A program made the position numbers and the translations under genes. 64,000 bases of DNA from DAOUKH01 sp965207995 (GTDB lineage Bacteria; Chloroflexota; Dehalococcoidia; SHYB01): contig OZ242299.1 of NCBI GenBank assembly GCA_965207995.1, positions 1,364,001 through 1,428,000 on the forward strand, written 5' to 3'. The notes under the pieces were generated by a model. It did not search any database and was not told the DNA's origin. It saw only the letters and a list, made by a program, of their open reading frames with translations. Shown here in pieces: positions 34,271 to 42,902 of the stretch. How positions within the stretch are numbered: the stretch's first letter is position 1; the number at the start of each line of letters is the position of its first letter.

Positions 34271-36499
34271 CTACACCTCATCCGCCCAGGAATCGCAGGT
34301 GAAGCCATCGCTGTTGGCCTCATAAACGTCGACCATCTGGAGGAAGGCCACACGCTGGAGCTCGGAAATATCCGGTGTGGTGCCAATCAACTCGCGGACC
34401 TCCGAAGCGCTGCCATCTCCGCAAACGAGCTGATCCATCAGTGCCTGAAGGACTCCCTTGACAGCGTCTAGGTTCGTTTGCTCTAGCTCCACGCCGATGC
34501 CCTGGCTCAACTCCTCAAGGTAATAGCTGGGGCGACGAAGGCTGTCCCTAACATAGAAGTCCCAATAGCCGTAGTCAACGTCCCAAAGAGGCCAGCATGA
34601 GCGAGTACAGGATAGGTCCTCCAAGGTGTTCACAAAGCGAACGAGTTGTTGACGATCTGCATCCCTTAGCCTTGTGCGTAGCGGCTCAGGGATGGTTGTT
34701 CTCTCAACAGATGGCTCGTATAAGCCCTGAGCCTGCCAAAAGATAGGGTGGAAGAAGCCCTGAACTGCCCAAAGATATTGGTCCTGCGGCGGGAGGCCGA
34801 AGAACCAAGGTATCTCTTCGGCCCAAGAGGACTCCTCGTCCTCCGAAAGGAAACCTACGAAGTAGTCCTGCAGCGGTGGAGGAATCAGGGATAGTTTGCC
34901 CGCCACGAGAGGAACAATTGTTGCCTCGGCCCCATGGAACAAGTACGGCCAGAGCTCATCATACTTGCCCTGGGCGAGGAGGTCCCACGCATCGCCCTTT
35001 CCGGAACTGGTATAGCCCCCGGACAGCGTCGTGAGGTAGTTGTAGTACGCACGCCACTCCTCCCAAGGGTTCTCGCCACCAGACTCTTCGTATTCTCGAA
35101 AATCGAGCATGAATCGCGCAACATCTCGCCGAAACGTGTACACGTTCATCACGTCACACGGCTCCGGCCAACCATCCCAATTGTCCCAGAACCCGTGGGT
35201 CAACTCATGCATAAGGCTGGCCAACGAGGAGACAAAGTGGTTGTATTTGATACCGTAACCCGCATGGTACCAAGACAGGTTGTTGCCTTCTTTGTGGGTT
35301 TGGATGTTGACGTCCGACAACATCCAAACCCGAGCGCGGTCGGTCACTTCGTAAATGTCAGCGAGGGCCTCTAGCCGACCTAGGATCCAAGGGTCGTCGG
35401 TGCCCGTTCGGCCTTGGGTAAACACGACTTCCGGGGCCTGGGGCATCTGGGAGTTGAGCCAGACGACCGGCTCCGTCTCGACGCCATCGAGATTCCTGGC
35501 GACGACCTCGAAGCCGTACGCTTCGCCGGACTGCAGACCTTCGAATGTTCTGCACCGAGAGGTGTCCCAGTCCGTGGTAGCCACCGTATCGCCACCGCGG
35601 GAGAGCGTGACCCGATACGTGGTCTCTTGCGGGTTCGCCTCGTCCACCAGCGCCAGTGTCAAGCCCTGTTCGTTCACATGCATTGGCCCGGCTACCACGG
35701 GGCGGTGCGCTAGCGTCACGGTGGATGCGCTCGCTGTCTCTATCCGGTCCTTGAACCAGATGGACAGCTGATACTCGTAGCGCCCGTTCGGACTGAGTCC
35801 GTCCTCGATGAATGAACGCTGCCCCAATGGCGGTGTCGCTATGACCTCGCCATCTCTGAAGAGGGCTTGGTGTAATGGTCCGTCTAAGTCGTGCGACCAG
35901 GCCACCTCTATCTCGGTAGAGGATCGAGTGGTCACCTCGAACACCAAGGGGGATACCGGTGTCGGTGTGTTGGTGGGCACCGGCGTCGGTGTGTTGGTGG
36001 GTGCCGGCGTCGGCGTGTTGGTCGGTACCGGCGTCGGTGTGTTGGTGGGTGCCGGCGTCGGCGTGTTGGTCGGTACCGGTGTCGGTGTGTTGGTTGGTGC
36101 CGGCGTCGGTGTGTCGGTTGGTGCCGGCGTCGGTGTGTCGGTTGGTGCCGGCGTCGGCGTGTCGGTTGGTGCCGGCGTCGGCGTGTCGGTCGGTGCCGGC
36201 GTCGGCGTGTCGGTCGGTGCCGGCGTCGGCGTGTCGGTCGGTGCCGGCGTCGGCGTGTCGGTCGGTGCCGGCGTCGGCGTGTCGGTCGGTGCCGGCGTCG
36301 GCGTGTCGGTCGGTGCCGGCGTCGGCGTGTCGGTCGGTGCCGGCGTCGGCGTGTCGGTCGGTTGCGGTGAAGCCGAAGGGGGAAGCACGTCGCCAGGATC
36401 CTCGCAAGCCGCAGCAAGAAGAACTACAGCCGCTACAACACTGGCTAAGGCCACCCGTGTCCTGCGGCTTGAATGAAGCGTGTTCAGGTTGCGGGTCAC
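34271..36499 (-). CDS. Stalked lipoprotein with HEXXH metallopeptidase-like domain
   Basis: The protein has 742 residues, starting at GTG. A signal peptide ends LLAAAC-EDPG (Cys32), so it is lipid-anchored. Residues 48-183 are 17 tandem octapeptides, 11 of TDTPTPAP followed by six of TNTPTPAP or TNTPTPVP, forming an extended stalk. One or two FN3-like domains follow (about 185-350). The C-terminal 370 residues contain MHELTHGFWDNW (HEXXH at 431-435), the zinc-binding and catalytic motif of zincin metallopeptidases. The third zinc ligand is not certain; Glu residues in the REYEESGGENPWEEW stretch are candidates. Predicted to act outside the cell on proteins, with the stalk spanning the cell envelope. 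The peptidase family is not recognised. Confidence 0.75.
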   Translation of the reverse strand: MTRNLNTLHSSRRTRVALASVVAAVVLLAAACEDPGDVLPPSASPQPTDTPTPAPTDTPTPAPTDTPTPAPTDTPTPAPTDTPTPAPTDTPTPAPTDTPTPAPTDTPTPAPTDTPTPAPTDTPTPAPTDTPTPAPTNTPTPVPTNTPTPAPTNTPTPVPTNTPTPAPTNTPTPVPTNTPTPVSPLVFEVTTRSSTEIEVAWSHDLDGPLHQALFRDGEVIATPPLGQRSFIEDGLSPNGRYEYQLSIWFKDRIETASASTVTLAHRPVVAGPMHVNEQGLTLALVDEANPQETTYRVTLSRGGDTVATTDWDTSRCRTFEGLQSGEAYGFEVVARNLDGVETEPVVWLNSQMPQAPEVVFTQGRTGTDDPWILGRLEALADIYEVTDRARVWMLSDVNIQTHKEGNNLSWYHAGYGIKYNHFVSSLASLMHELTHGFWDNWDGWPEPCDVMNVYTFRRDVARFMLDFREYEESGGENPWEEWRAYYNYLTTLSGGYTSSGKGDAWDLLAQGKYDELWPYLFHGAEATIVPLVAGKLSLIPPPLQDYFVGFLSEDEESSWAEEIPWFFGLPPQDQYLWAVQGFFHPIFWQAQGLYEPSVERTTIPEPLRTRLRDADRQQLVRFVNTLEDLSCTRSCWPLWDVDYGYWDFYVRDSLRRPSYYLEELSQGIGVELEQTNLDAVKGVLQALMDQLVCGDGSASEVRELIGTTPDISELQRVAFLQMVDVYEANSDGFTCDSWADEV
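35955..36362. repeat. 24-bp tandem repeat, 17 units, coding for PT stalk
   Basis: The plus-strand unit GGTGCCGGCGTCGGCGTGTC plus GGTC recurs without spacers. The right-hand part (about 36163-36360), next to the signal-peptide end, is essentially perfect; the left-hand units carry alternating substitutions. All changes keep the reading frame (24 bp = 8 codons). Copy number is likely to vary between strains. Confidence 0.9.
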
Positions 36500-36579
36500 T
36501 TTGTATCCACAGCTCGGTGAATGCCGGTGCCCCGGTCCGTACTGTCGGCTACACCGTCACCGTCCCTGCCCGCCGTTCG

Positions 36580-36609
36580 TTGACAGTGCCTCGAAGCGGC
36601 GCCTAGAAT
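36580..36609 (+). promoter_or_regulatory. Near-consensus promoter of tRNA-Gly
   Basis: TTGACA (36580-36585) and TAGAAT (36604-36609) are separated by 18 bp, and the tRNA begins 11 bp after the -10. This is the best housekeeping-type promoter seen in the window. Confidence 0.7.
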
Positions 36610-36619
36610 TGGCGCTCCC

Positions 36620-36694
36620 GCGGGCGTAACTCAGTGGCAGAGTGTTTGCTTCCCAAGCAAAAGGTCGTGGGTTCGAATCCCATCGCCCGCTCCA
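36620..36694 (+). tRNA. tRNA-Gly (anticodon CCC)
   Basis: Acceptor strands GCGGGCG and CGCCCGC pair fully. The D-arm is ACTC/GAGT, and the anticodon stem TTTGC/GCAAA closes the loop TTCCCAA, giving anticodon CCC. The T-arm is GTGGG-TTCGAAT-CCCAT. CCA is encoded at 36692-36694. No gene remnant or direct repeat suggesting an integrated element was found at its 3' end. Confidence 0.95.
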
Positions 36695-36703
36695 CCTTCG
36701 CCT

Positions 36704-37852
36704 CTAGACGGCCGCCGGCTTCTTCTCCCGCTTCTTCAGCTCGGGGATCACGTACTTGCCCATGAGCTCGATGCTTTTGAGGATGTCCGGGTGCTTGATG
36801 CCGCCGAACTGCATGAGGCAGATCAGGTTGTCGACGTCGATCTCCTCGTAGCTCTCGAGCTTGCGCAGGATCGTGTCGGGGTCGCCGACCACGACCATGT
36901 TCTGGCGGTCGTACTCGCCGACGTCGAACTCGCCGCGCACCTGCCGCTCCATGTCCTCCAGCCGCGCTTGGACGCCGCCGATCGCCGTCACGTCCCCCGA
37001 CGCCTCGGCCTGGGCCTTCATGATCGGCGCTTCCCACTTCAGGGTTACCTCGGCGAGATGCTGGTACCACCAGTGGCAGGCCTTCATGCCGCCGTTCTCG
37101 ATGGCCTTGGCGTTGGTCTCGGCGCAGTGGACGAGGGTGTAGGCGGCGAGGCGGTTGTTGACGAACTTTCCGATGGGCTTGGCCCGTTTAATGGCGGAAC
37201 GGTAGGTCGCGATGCGCTCCCCAAGCTTCTCCAGCGGCACCAGGATCGACAGGCTGAGCACCCCCAGGCCGTTCTCGCCCGCCTTGGGGTAGCTGTCGTC
37301 GCTCGACGCCGCCACCCACAGCGCCGGATGGGGCTCCTGCACCGGCTTGGGAAGCACGGCGCGTTCACGGACTTTCCAGTACTTGCCCTCGTGCGAGAAG
37401 GTGTCCTGCGTCCAGATCTCGGGGAGCATCCGAATCGCCTCTTCCCACATCTCCCGTGACTCCGCGAAGGGCACGTCGAAGCCGTCCTGCTCGTACGGCG
37501 TGGAGCGCCCGGTGGCCAGCTCGACGCGCCCGTTCGACAGGATGTCGAGGACGGCGGCGCGCTCGGCGACCCGCACCGGGTGGTTGAACGGCTTGGGCAG
37601 CAGCACGACGCCGTGGCCCATGCGGATGTTCTTCGTCCGCATCGCCGCCGCGCCGAGGAAGACCTCCGGCCCCGAGCAGTGGGAGCGCTCCACCCGGAAG
37701 TGGTGCTCGACCATCCACACGATGTTGAAGCCGGCCTCGTCGGCCCGCTCTATCTGCTCCAGGGCCTCCCAGTAGGCCTGCTGCTCAGCCTTGCGCTGGC
37801 CCTCCGGCCAGGGCTTCTCCACCTCGATCTCGTACAGCAGGTCGAGTTTCAT
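36704..37852 (-). CDS. LLM-class flavin-dependent oxidoreductase
   Basis: The protein has 382 residues. Bacterial luciferase-like monooxygenase features are clear: the N-terminal strand MKLDLLYEIEVEKPW, WMVEHHFRVERSHCSGPEVF, IRMGHGVVLLPKPFNHPVRV, ERAAVLDILSNGRVELATGR, and HPALWVAASSDDSYPKAGENG. These enzymes use reduced F420 or FMN; the cofactor cannot be told from sequence by eye. The C-terminal DPDTILRKLESYEEIDVDNLI is also typical. It lies 31 bp downstream of a SnoaL-like gene on the same strand, so the two likely form an operon, perhaps in breakdown of an organic substrate. Confidence 0.85.
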   Translation of the reverse strand: MKLDLLYEIEVEKPWPEGQRKAEQQAYWEALEQIERADEAGFNIVWMVEHHFRVERSHCSGPEVFLGAAAMRTKNIRMGHGVVLLPKPFNHPVRVAERAAVLDILSNGRVELATGRSTPYEQDGFDVPFAESREMWEEAIRMLPEIWTQDTFSHEGKYWKVRERAVLPKPVQEPHPALWVAASSDDSYPKAGENGLGVLSLSILVPLEKLGERIATYRSAIKRAKPIGKFVNNRLAAYTLVHCAETNAKAIENGGMKACHWWYQHLAEVTLKWEAPIMKAQAEASGDVTAIGGVQARLEDMERQVRGEFDVGEYDRQNMVVVGDPDTILRKLESYEEIDVDNLICLMQFGGIKHPDILKSIELMGKYVIPELKKREKKPAAV

Positions 37853-37882
37853 ACGTCGCGCTCCTTCTCCAATATTTCGTCG

Positions 37883-38371
37883 TTATGCTTCGGCGAACGC
37901 CTTGATCACCTTGCCGCCCCATTCGTCGCCGCCGACGGGGCGCCGCAGCCGGAGCGCGAGGCGCCACCGGCCGTCCTTCCGTTCAAATTCGAAGTGATTG
38001 TAGCCGCACGTCCAGGGATAGTACCCCTCGTCGCCCCGCACGAAGACGATGGAGTAGGCCTCGGCCCACGCCGAGTCGCCATCGACGCGGATGAAGTGGT
38101 TCACCACCGTGTGCTGCGAGCGGTTCTCGATGGTCTTGTGCCCCTCAGGATTGGTGATGATGTCGCGGAACAGTGCGTCGGACCCCGCCGCCTTGTCGTC
38201 GGGGCCCAGGTCGTAGACCCCGTCCTCCGTCCACACGTCGACCCAGTCCTTCGAGTGCCCCAGGTCGGCGGTGAAACCGTAGCGGGCGAGGACGTCCCGG
38301 ATCGCCTCCTTGTCCTCCAGCTCCTGAACGCGCCGCTCCAGCGCTTCGATCCTGCTCATTTCCTCGCTCAT
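37883..38371 (-). CDS. SnoaL-like (NTF2-superfamily) protein
   Basis: The protein has 162 residues from the ATG at 38371, which follows GGAGGTGGGG; in-frame sequence upstream is Arg/Gly-rich and unlike coding sequence. A short coiled N-terminus (SRIEALERRVQELEDKEAIR) leads into DVLARYGFTADLGHSKDWVD and VWTEDGVYDLG. The segment SQHTVVNHFIRVDGDSAWAE and the last strand WRLALRLRRPV complete the fold. Members act as dehydratases, isomerases or small-ligand binders. It sits directly upstream of the LLM oxidoreductase gene, which suggests a shared pathway. Confidence 0.75.
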   Translation of the reverse strand: MSEEMSRIEALERRVQELEDKEAIRDVLARYGFTADLGHSKDWVDVWTEDGVYDLGPDDKAAGSDALFRDIITNPEGHKTIENRSQHTVVNHFIRVDGDSAWAEAYSIVFVRGDEGYYPWTCGYNHFEFERKDGRWRLALRLRRPVGGDEWGGKVIKAFAEA

Positions 38372-38460
38372 CGCCCCACCTCCGGTCCGCCGGCTCCGAC
38401 CGGCGCAGCGGCCCGAACCGTACCTTATCGCCGTCCCAATGACTACCCGCCCCACGGTAG

Positions 38461-38645
38461 GCCTCTTTCCCTCTGGAGACCTTGCATCCCGCGAGGCCGT
38501 TCGGGGGATAAGAACGGGCGAGTCGCGACTCGCCCCTACAGGGGAGGGAGCGTCAGCGGGAGGGTGGTGGATTCTGTGGACGTTGGCGCAGCCCGCTCCA
38601 CCTCCCGCCCTCTCTCAGTCTCCCCCAGCGGGGGAGAGGAAAGAA
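38461..38645. repeat. Second copy of the non-coding element seen at 30888
   Basis: It shares CTCTGGAGACCTTGC at its left end and CCTCTCTCA plus TCTCCCCCAGCGGGGGAGAG at its right end with the region 30876-30993. The middle differs and contains its own inverted repeat, GGGCGAGTCGCGACTCGCCC (38516-38535). No gene is present in the gap 38372-38668. Confidence 0.5.
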
Positions 38646-38668
38646 CCACCCCACTCCACCCGCCGACC

Positions 38669-39034
38669 CTATCGAGGCGTGCGGGGGTAGTCCACCACCT
38701 CGAGCGGCTCCAGCGAGTCCGGCTCGATCTCCTGGAACGAGTGCAGCGCGCCGACGGTGAGGAAGTCGACGTGGCGGCCCTTGGGGAACGACGCGCGGGC
38801 GTGCGCCTTGAGGTCGGCGATCGACGCGTCGACGTCGTCGCTCTCGATCTCGTAGAGCGCCAGGTACTGCGACGGCCCCACCCCCGGGTTGAGGTTGAAG
38901 AACCGCCGCGCGCTCACCACGCCCTGCGCCTTCAGCAAGTCGGGCAGGTGCGTGTGCGTATACCAGCGGTTGAATTCCTCATCGCGCCCCCGCTCGACGC
39001 AGTTGGTGTAGGCGAGAAAGATCCCCTTCGGCAT
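38669..39034 (-). CDS. EthD/DUF4286-like dimeric alpha-beta barrel protein
   Basis: The protein has 121 residues from the ATG at 39034 with AGGAGGAG upstream. The sequence KGIFLAYTNCVERGRDEEFN plus RWYTHTHLPDLLKAQGVVSA is the standard opening of the EthD-like ferredoxin-fold barrel. YLALYEIESDDVDASIADLK is the matching second half. Some relatives assist ring-cleaving or ether-degrading oxidations, but catalysis is unproven for most. It is divergent from the amidohydrolase gene at 39167. Confidence 0.7.
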   Translation of the reverse strand: MPKGIFLAYTNCVERGRDEEFNRWYTHTHLPDLLKAQGVVSARRFFNLNPGVGPSQYLALYEIESDDVDASIADLKAHARASFPKGRHVDFLTVGALHSFQEIEPDSLEPLEVVDYPRTPR

Positions 39035-39099
39035 GCTCTCCTCCTGTCGGCTCGCCCGCGGCTCGCGGGCCGCTCCAATCCTAGTGCACACGCACCCGA

Positions 39100-39128
39100 T
39101 TGACGAACGCCTGTCCGCCGCCTATCGT
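39100..39128 (+). promoter_or_regulatory. Promoter of the amidohydrolase gene
   Basis: TTGACG and TATCGT have an optimal 17-bp spacing. The -10 ends 38 bp before the start codon at 39167, which has AAGGAG just upstream. Confidence 0.55.
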
Positions 39129-39166
39129 CAGCCGCGCCCGCCGGGTGCGGGCCAAGGAGCGCCGCC

Positions 39167-40267
39167 ATGGACGCCGTCATCGTCTCCGCCGACGACCACC
39201 TCGACATGCACACCCTCCCGCCCGACCTCTGGACGGAGCGCCTGCCCGCCCGCTACCGCGAGCACGCCCCGCGCGTCGTAGAGGTCAACGGCGGCAAGCA
39301 GTGGCAGATCGACGGCGCGGCGCTCGGCCCCAGCGGCAGCCTCGGCTGGCTCGACGGCAAGGCCGCGGGCCCCGACGACGACGGACGCCGCCCCTCGACG
39401 CCGTCCCTGCGCCTTGAGGACATGGACCTCGACGGCGTCCACACCCACGTCATGTACGGGCCCCTGCGCTGGCCCATCCCCGACCCCGAGCTCAAGTTCG
39501 CCGTCCTCGCCGCCTACAACGACTGGGCCGCCGAGTTCAACGCGGCGTCGCCGGAGCGCCTCTGCGCCCTCGGCTACCTCCCCTCGCACGACGGTGAAGC
39601 CGCCGCGAACGAGCTCCGCCGCCTCGCCTCCATGGGCATGCGCGGCGCACTCCTCAATTTCTTCGACTGGGTGCGCACCGACCCCTTCGACCACGCCTAC
39701 GTCCAGAGCTGGGCGCCGCTCTGGCGGGCCGCCGACGAGACCGGCCTCCCCGTCAGCGTCCACCTTGGCGGCGGCACCGAGCGCCTGCGCGTCGAGCTCG
39801 GCTCGTGGGTCACCTCGGCCTACACCTCGATCTGCCAGATGCAGATGGACGAGGCCCTCACCATCATGGTCTTCAGCGGCGCGTTGGCCGAGAATCCCGG
39901 CTTCAACCTCGTCCTCGGCGAGTCCGGCATCGGCTGGCTCCCCTACGTCGTCCAGCGCATGGACCAGGTGCAGGAGAAACACGGCTTCCGGGTCAACGAC
40001 TTCAAGCTACAAGAGAAGCCCAGCGACCTCTTCCGCCGGCAGGTCTACGCCACCTTCGAGGACGATTGGGTCGGCGTGAAGATGCTCGACGACATCGGCG
40101 CGGGCAACGTCATGTGGGCCAGCGACTACCCCCACGGCGACGGTGTCTTTCCTCACTCCCGCGAGGCTGTGAAGGAGTTGGAGGCCATCGTCGGGCCGGA
40201 GATTGCCCGCAAGGTCACGCGCGACAACGCCGCGCGGCTCTACAAGATCGACGTGCCCGGCGTCTAG
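39167..40267 (+). CDS. Amidohydrolase family 2 metal-dependent hydrolase
   Basis: The protein has 366 residues. The TIM-barrel metal motifs of the amidohydrolase-2 (ACMSD-like) group are visible: SADDHLDMH near the N-terminus, VHLGGG near 205, FNLVLGESGIGWLPYVVQRM, and WASDYPHGDGVFPHSRE with the late Asp ligand. Family members hydrolyse or decarboxylate cyclic and aromatic acids; the specific substrate is unknown. Its stop codon overlaps the stop of the convergent gene at 40264-41958 by four bases (shared CTAG). Confidence 0.85.
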   Translation: MDAVIVSADDHLDMHTLPPDLWTERLPARYREHAPRVVEVNGGKQWQIDGAALGPSGSLGWLDGKAAGPDDDGRRPSTPSLRLEDMDLDGVHTHVMYGPLRWPIPDPELKFAVLAAYNDWAAEFNAASPERLCALGYLPSHDGEAAANELRRLASMGMRGALLNFFDWVRTDPFDHAYVQSWAPLWRAADETGLPVSVHLGGGTERLRVELGSWVTSAYTSICQMQMDEALTIMVFSGALAENPGFNLVLGESGIGWLPYVVQRMDQVQEKHGFRVNDFKLQEKPSDLFRRQVYATFEDDWVGVKMLDDIGAGNVMWASDYPHGDGVFPHSREAVKELEAIVGPEIARKVTRDNAARLYKIDVPGV

Positions 40268-41958
40268 CCGCGCCGCAGCGTCCGGCCGGCCCGCGCGCCG
40301 GTGTACTCGCCGTGGTCGAGCGTGACCTCGCCGTTCACGATGGTGTAGGCGATTCCCGTGCCGCGCTGCACCAGACGCCGGCCGCCAGCGGGCAGATCGT
40401 CGGCGAACTCGGGGTCGCCGGCGGCGATCGTGTCGGGGTCGAAGACCACGACGTCCCCCGCCATCCCCGGCGCGAGCACACCGCGGTCGGTCACCCCGAA
40501 CTGTCCGGCGGGCACCGAGGTCATGCGCTGCACGGCCTCCTGGAGGCTCAGCGCTCCCCGCTCGCGCACCCAGTAGCCGAGCAGGTGGCTGGGGAAGCCG
40601 GTGTTGTTCTCCGTGATGACGTGCGCCCCGGCGTCCGACTGCTCGGGGATCATGTCCGGCGCGCGCAGGATTTCCATCTGCGCCGCCTCGTCCGGGTTGC
40701 GGTTCCCCGTCTGGCAGAACTGCGTGTCGAGGTCCTCGCTGACCGAGACGTCGAAAAGCGCCTCGGTCGGATGGACGCCCAGCGCGTCCCCAATCGCCTG
40801 CAGGCTCATTCCCTCGTACCGCTTCCAACGGTCCGTCTGCGCCTTGACCAGCGTTACCAGGTCCCACTTGATCGGGTTTTGCAGGAAGAAGGTGTCGGTG
40901 ACGTTCTCCGTGTCCTCGCGCAGCCGCGCCCGGTAGTCTGGGTCGCCGAGCAGGCGCATCTTCTCCTCGAACGTTTCCATCGACAGCTTTAGCCATAGCG
41001 GAAAGCGGTCGAAGAAGTCCGTGTAGCGCAGGTTGAACTCGCGCCGGTTCGGCACGACGTTACCGAGCCCGATGATCTTGCCGCCTTCGGCGCGCATCGA
41101 CGCCATCCAGTCCAGCACCTCTCGCCAGCCTTCCACGTTGGTCGTCGTCTGCGCCACCGAGTTGATGATGACCGGCCGCCCGCTCACCCGCATCAGCTTG
41201 GCGAGCCGCTCCCGCCCCTCATCGGTGTACTTGTTGAAATCCGCCCCCACCGCGAGCTGCACGATGCCTTGATTCATCTCCCCGAGCGTCGCGGCAAGCG
41301 CGTAGACCTCGGAGAGGTCGGCCACCCGGCTCGGGACGGGGTTTCCGTCGCCGTCCCAGTGCGTCGCCACCCGGGCCGTCGAGAAGCCCAGTGCGCCGGC
41401 CTCGACCGACTCCCGAAGCTGCTGCTTCATCCGTGCGACCTCGTCGTCCGTCGCGGCGCGCTGCGCGCACTCCGGCCCCATCGCGTTCCGCCGCAGCGTC
41501 GAGTGTCCCACGAACGTCGCCGCGTTCAGCCCGAGCCGAGGCTCCAGCGCCCGGAGAAAGGCGGCGTAGTCGCCCCACTCCCAGGGCAGCGTCGTCGACA
41601 CTACCTTTTCGTCCATCGCCTCGACGTGCGCCAGCATGCGGATCAGATAGTCCTGGTCCTCCTCCTTGCACGGCGCGAGCGTGATCCCGCAGTTGCCCAT
41701 GATCACGCTGGTGACCCCGTGCCACGACGACGACGTGGCGATGGGGTCCCACAGGAACTGCGCGTCGTAGTGGGTATGCACGTCCCAGAAGCCGGGGGCC
41801 ACGGCCAGGCCGTCGGCGTCGATGACCTTGGACGCGCTCCCATTTGCGTCGCCGGCCTCTACGATCCGCCCATTGCGGACCGCCACGTCGCCGTGGCGCG
41901 GCTCCGCGCCTGTCCCGTCGACGATCAGGCCGTTCTTGATCAGTAGATCGTTCGCCAT
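40264..41958 (-). CDS. N-acyl-D-amino-acid deacylase-type amidohydrolase
   Basis: The protein has 564 residues. The N-terminal beta-sandwich (DLLIKNGLIVDGTGAEPRHG) is followed by the metal motif PGFWDVHTHYDAQ, then MGNCGITLAP, GHSTLRR, the late SDAGAH and the closing MAGDVVVFDPDTI. These match the D-aminoacylase branch of the amidohydrolase-3 family. Many such proteins in uncultivated bacteria are annotated only by similarity and may act on other cyclic amides. Length is normal for the family. The gene is convergent with the family 2 amidohydrolase and divergent from the SDR gene. Confidence 0.8.
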   Translation of the reverse strand: MANDLLIKNGLIVDGTGAEPRHGDVAVRNGRIVEAGDANGSASKVIDADGLAVAPGFWDVHTHYDAQFLWDPIATSSSWHGVTSVIMGNCGITLAPCKEEDQDYLIRMLAHVEAMDEKVVSTTLPWEWGDYAAFLRALEPRLGLNAATFVGHSTLRRNAMGPECAQRAATDDEVARMKQQLRESVEAGALGFSTARVATHWDGDGNPVPSRVADLSEVYALAATLGEMNQGIVQLAVGADFNKYTDEGRERLAKLMRVSGRPVIINSVAQTTTNVEGWREVLDWMASMRAEGGKIIGLGNVVPNRREFNLRYTDFFDRFPLWLKLSMETFEEKMRLLGDPDYRARLREDTENVTDTFFLQNPIKWDLVTLVKAQTDRWKRYEGMSLQAIGDALGVHPTEALFDVSVSEDLDTQFCQTGNRNPDEAAQMEILRAPDMIPEQSDAGAHVITENNTGFPSHLLGYWVRERGALSLQEAVQRMTSVPAGQFGVTDRGVLAPGMAGDVVVFDPDTIAAGDPEFADDLPAGGRRLVQRGTGIAYTIVNGEVTLDHGEYTGARAGRTLRRG

Positions 41959-42025
41959 GACATCCTCCCCGCAGCGCCTATGGAAAGAGGCCGCTATTGT
42001 AGCGAACTTGAGGAAGCGGGGGCGG

Positions 42026-42054
42026 TTGACTTGCCCCTCGGCGCGACCTAGATT
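42026..42054 (+). promoter_or_regulatory. Promoter of the SDR gene
   Basis: TTGACT and TAGATT with 17-bp spacing lie 35 bp upstream of the ATG at 42090; AGGAG of the ribosome site follows. This is a good match to a housekeeping-type promoter. Confidence 0.55.
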
Positions 42055-42089
42055 CAGCGGGCCTCCATTCCTTTCCGCAGGAGCCCCAC

Positions 42090-42902
42090 ATGGCGGCCAC
42101 CGACATCGCGAAGCTCTTCGACCTCTCCGGACAGGTCGCCTGTCTCACCGGCGGCGCAAGCGGCATGGGCCGCAGCACCGGCATCGTCCTCGCCCAGGCC
42201 GGCGCCACCGTCGTCCTCGCCGACATCAACGAGGCGGGCCTCGAAGAGACCGCCCGCTTCATCGAGGACACCGGCGGCAAGGCCTCCACGATGCGCTGCG
42301 ACGTCACCAACGAGGCCGAGGTCGAGGCCCTGGTGGCCAAGGCCGTCAACGACCACGGTCGCATCGACATCATGGGCAACATCGCCGGTATCCCCCAGCA
42401 GAGCATGATCGTCGACACCACCGAGCAGATGATGGACGACCTCTTCGCCATCAACCTCAAGGGCGTCTTCTTCGGCGTCAAGCACGCCATGAAGGCGATG
42501 ATCCCTCAGAAATCGGGCAACATCGTCAACGTCTCCTCGGGCATCATCGACAGCCCCGGCACCGAGACCTGGTCCCTCTACGGCATGTCGAAGGCGGCCG
42601 TCGCCATGCTCAGCAAGACCGCGGCCAAGGAGGCCGCCCCTCACGGGATACGCGTCAACACGATCGCCCCCGGCATGGTGATCACCGGCTTCACCGAGCG
42701 TCACTGGCTCGACGCCGAGGGCAACGAGGTCCCCGGCCGCAGGGATGCCTTCATCCAGGCCACCGAGGAGCGCAGCCCCCTCGGTCTGGCCGGCCACCCC
42801 GACCACATCGCCCACGCCATCCTCTACCTCGTCGCCCAGACCGGCGAGTTCGTCACCGGCCAGATCATCCACCCCAACGGCGGCGTCTCCATGCCCTGGT
42901 AG
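42090..42902 (+). CDS. Short-chain dehydrogenase/reductase (classical SDR)
   Basis: The protein has 270 residues. It shows the NAD(P)-binding TGGASGMG, an acidic residue after the second strand (VVLADIN, favouring NAD), NIAG in place of NNAG, the catalytic Ser in VNVSSG, YGMSK as the YxxxK motif, and NTIAPGMVITGF. The last strand GQIIHPNGGVSMPW is typical. It oxidises or reduces an alcohol/carbonyl pair; the substrate is unknown. It is the last gene before a 250-bp gap with a weak CCCCC-TCC-GGGGG hairpin (42914-42926), then the giant surface-protein gene on the other strand. Confidence 0.85.
   Translation: MAATDIAKLFDLSGQVACLTGGASGMGRSTGIVLAQAGATVVLADINEAGLEETARFIEDTGGKASTMRCDVTNEAEVEALVAKAVNDHGRIDIMGNIAGIPQQSMIVDTTEQMMDDLFAINLKGVFFGVKHAMKAMIPQKSGNIVNVSSGIIDSPGTETWSLYGMSKAAVAMLSKTAAKEAAPHGIRVNTIAPGMVITGFTERHWLDAEGNEVPGRRDAFIQATEERSPLGLAGHPDHIAHAILYLVAQTGEFVTGQIIHPNGGVSMPW

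Noticed and set aside
35955..36362. Regularly repeated 24-bp units that could suggest a CRISPR-like array
   Set aside because: There are no spacers, no cas genes, and the units are in frame and encode the octapeptide stalk of a lipoprotein.
36620..36720. tRNA-Gly as an attachment site of an integrated element
   Set aside because: No integrase gene, no repeated tRNA 3' end and no change in gene character were seen on either side.
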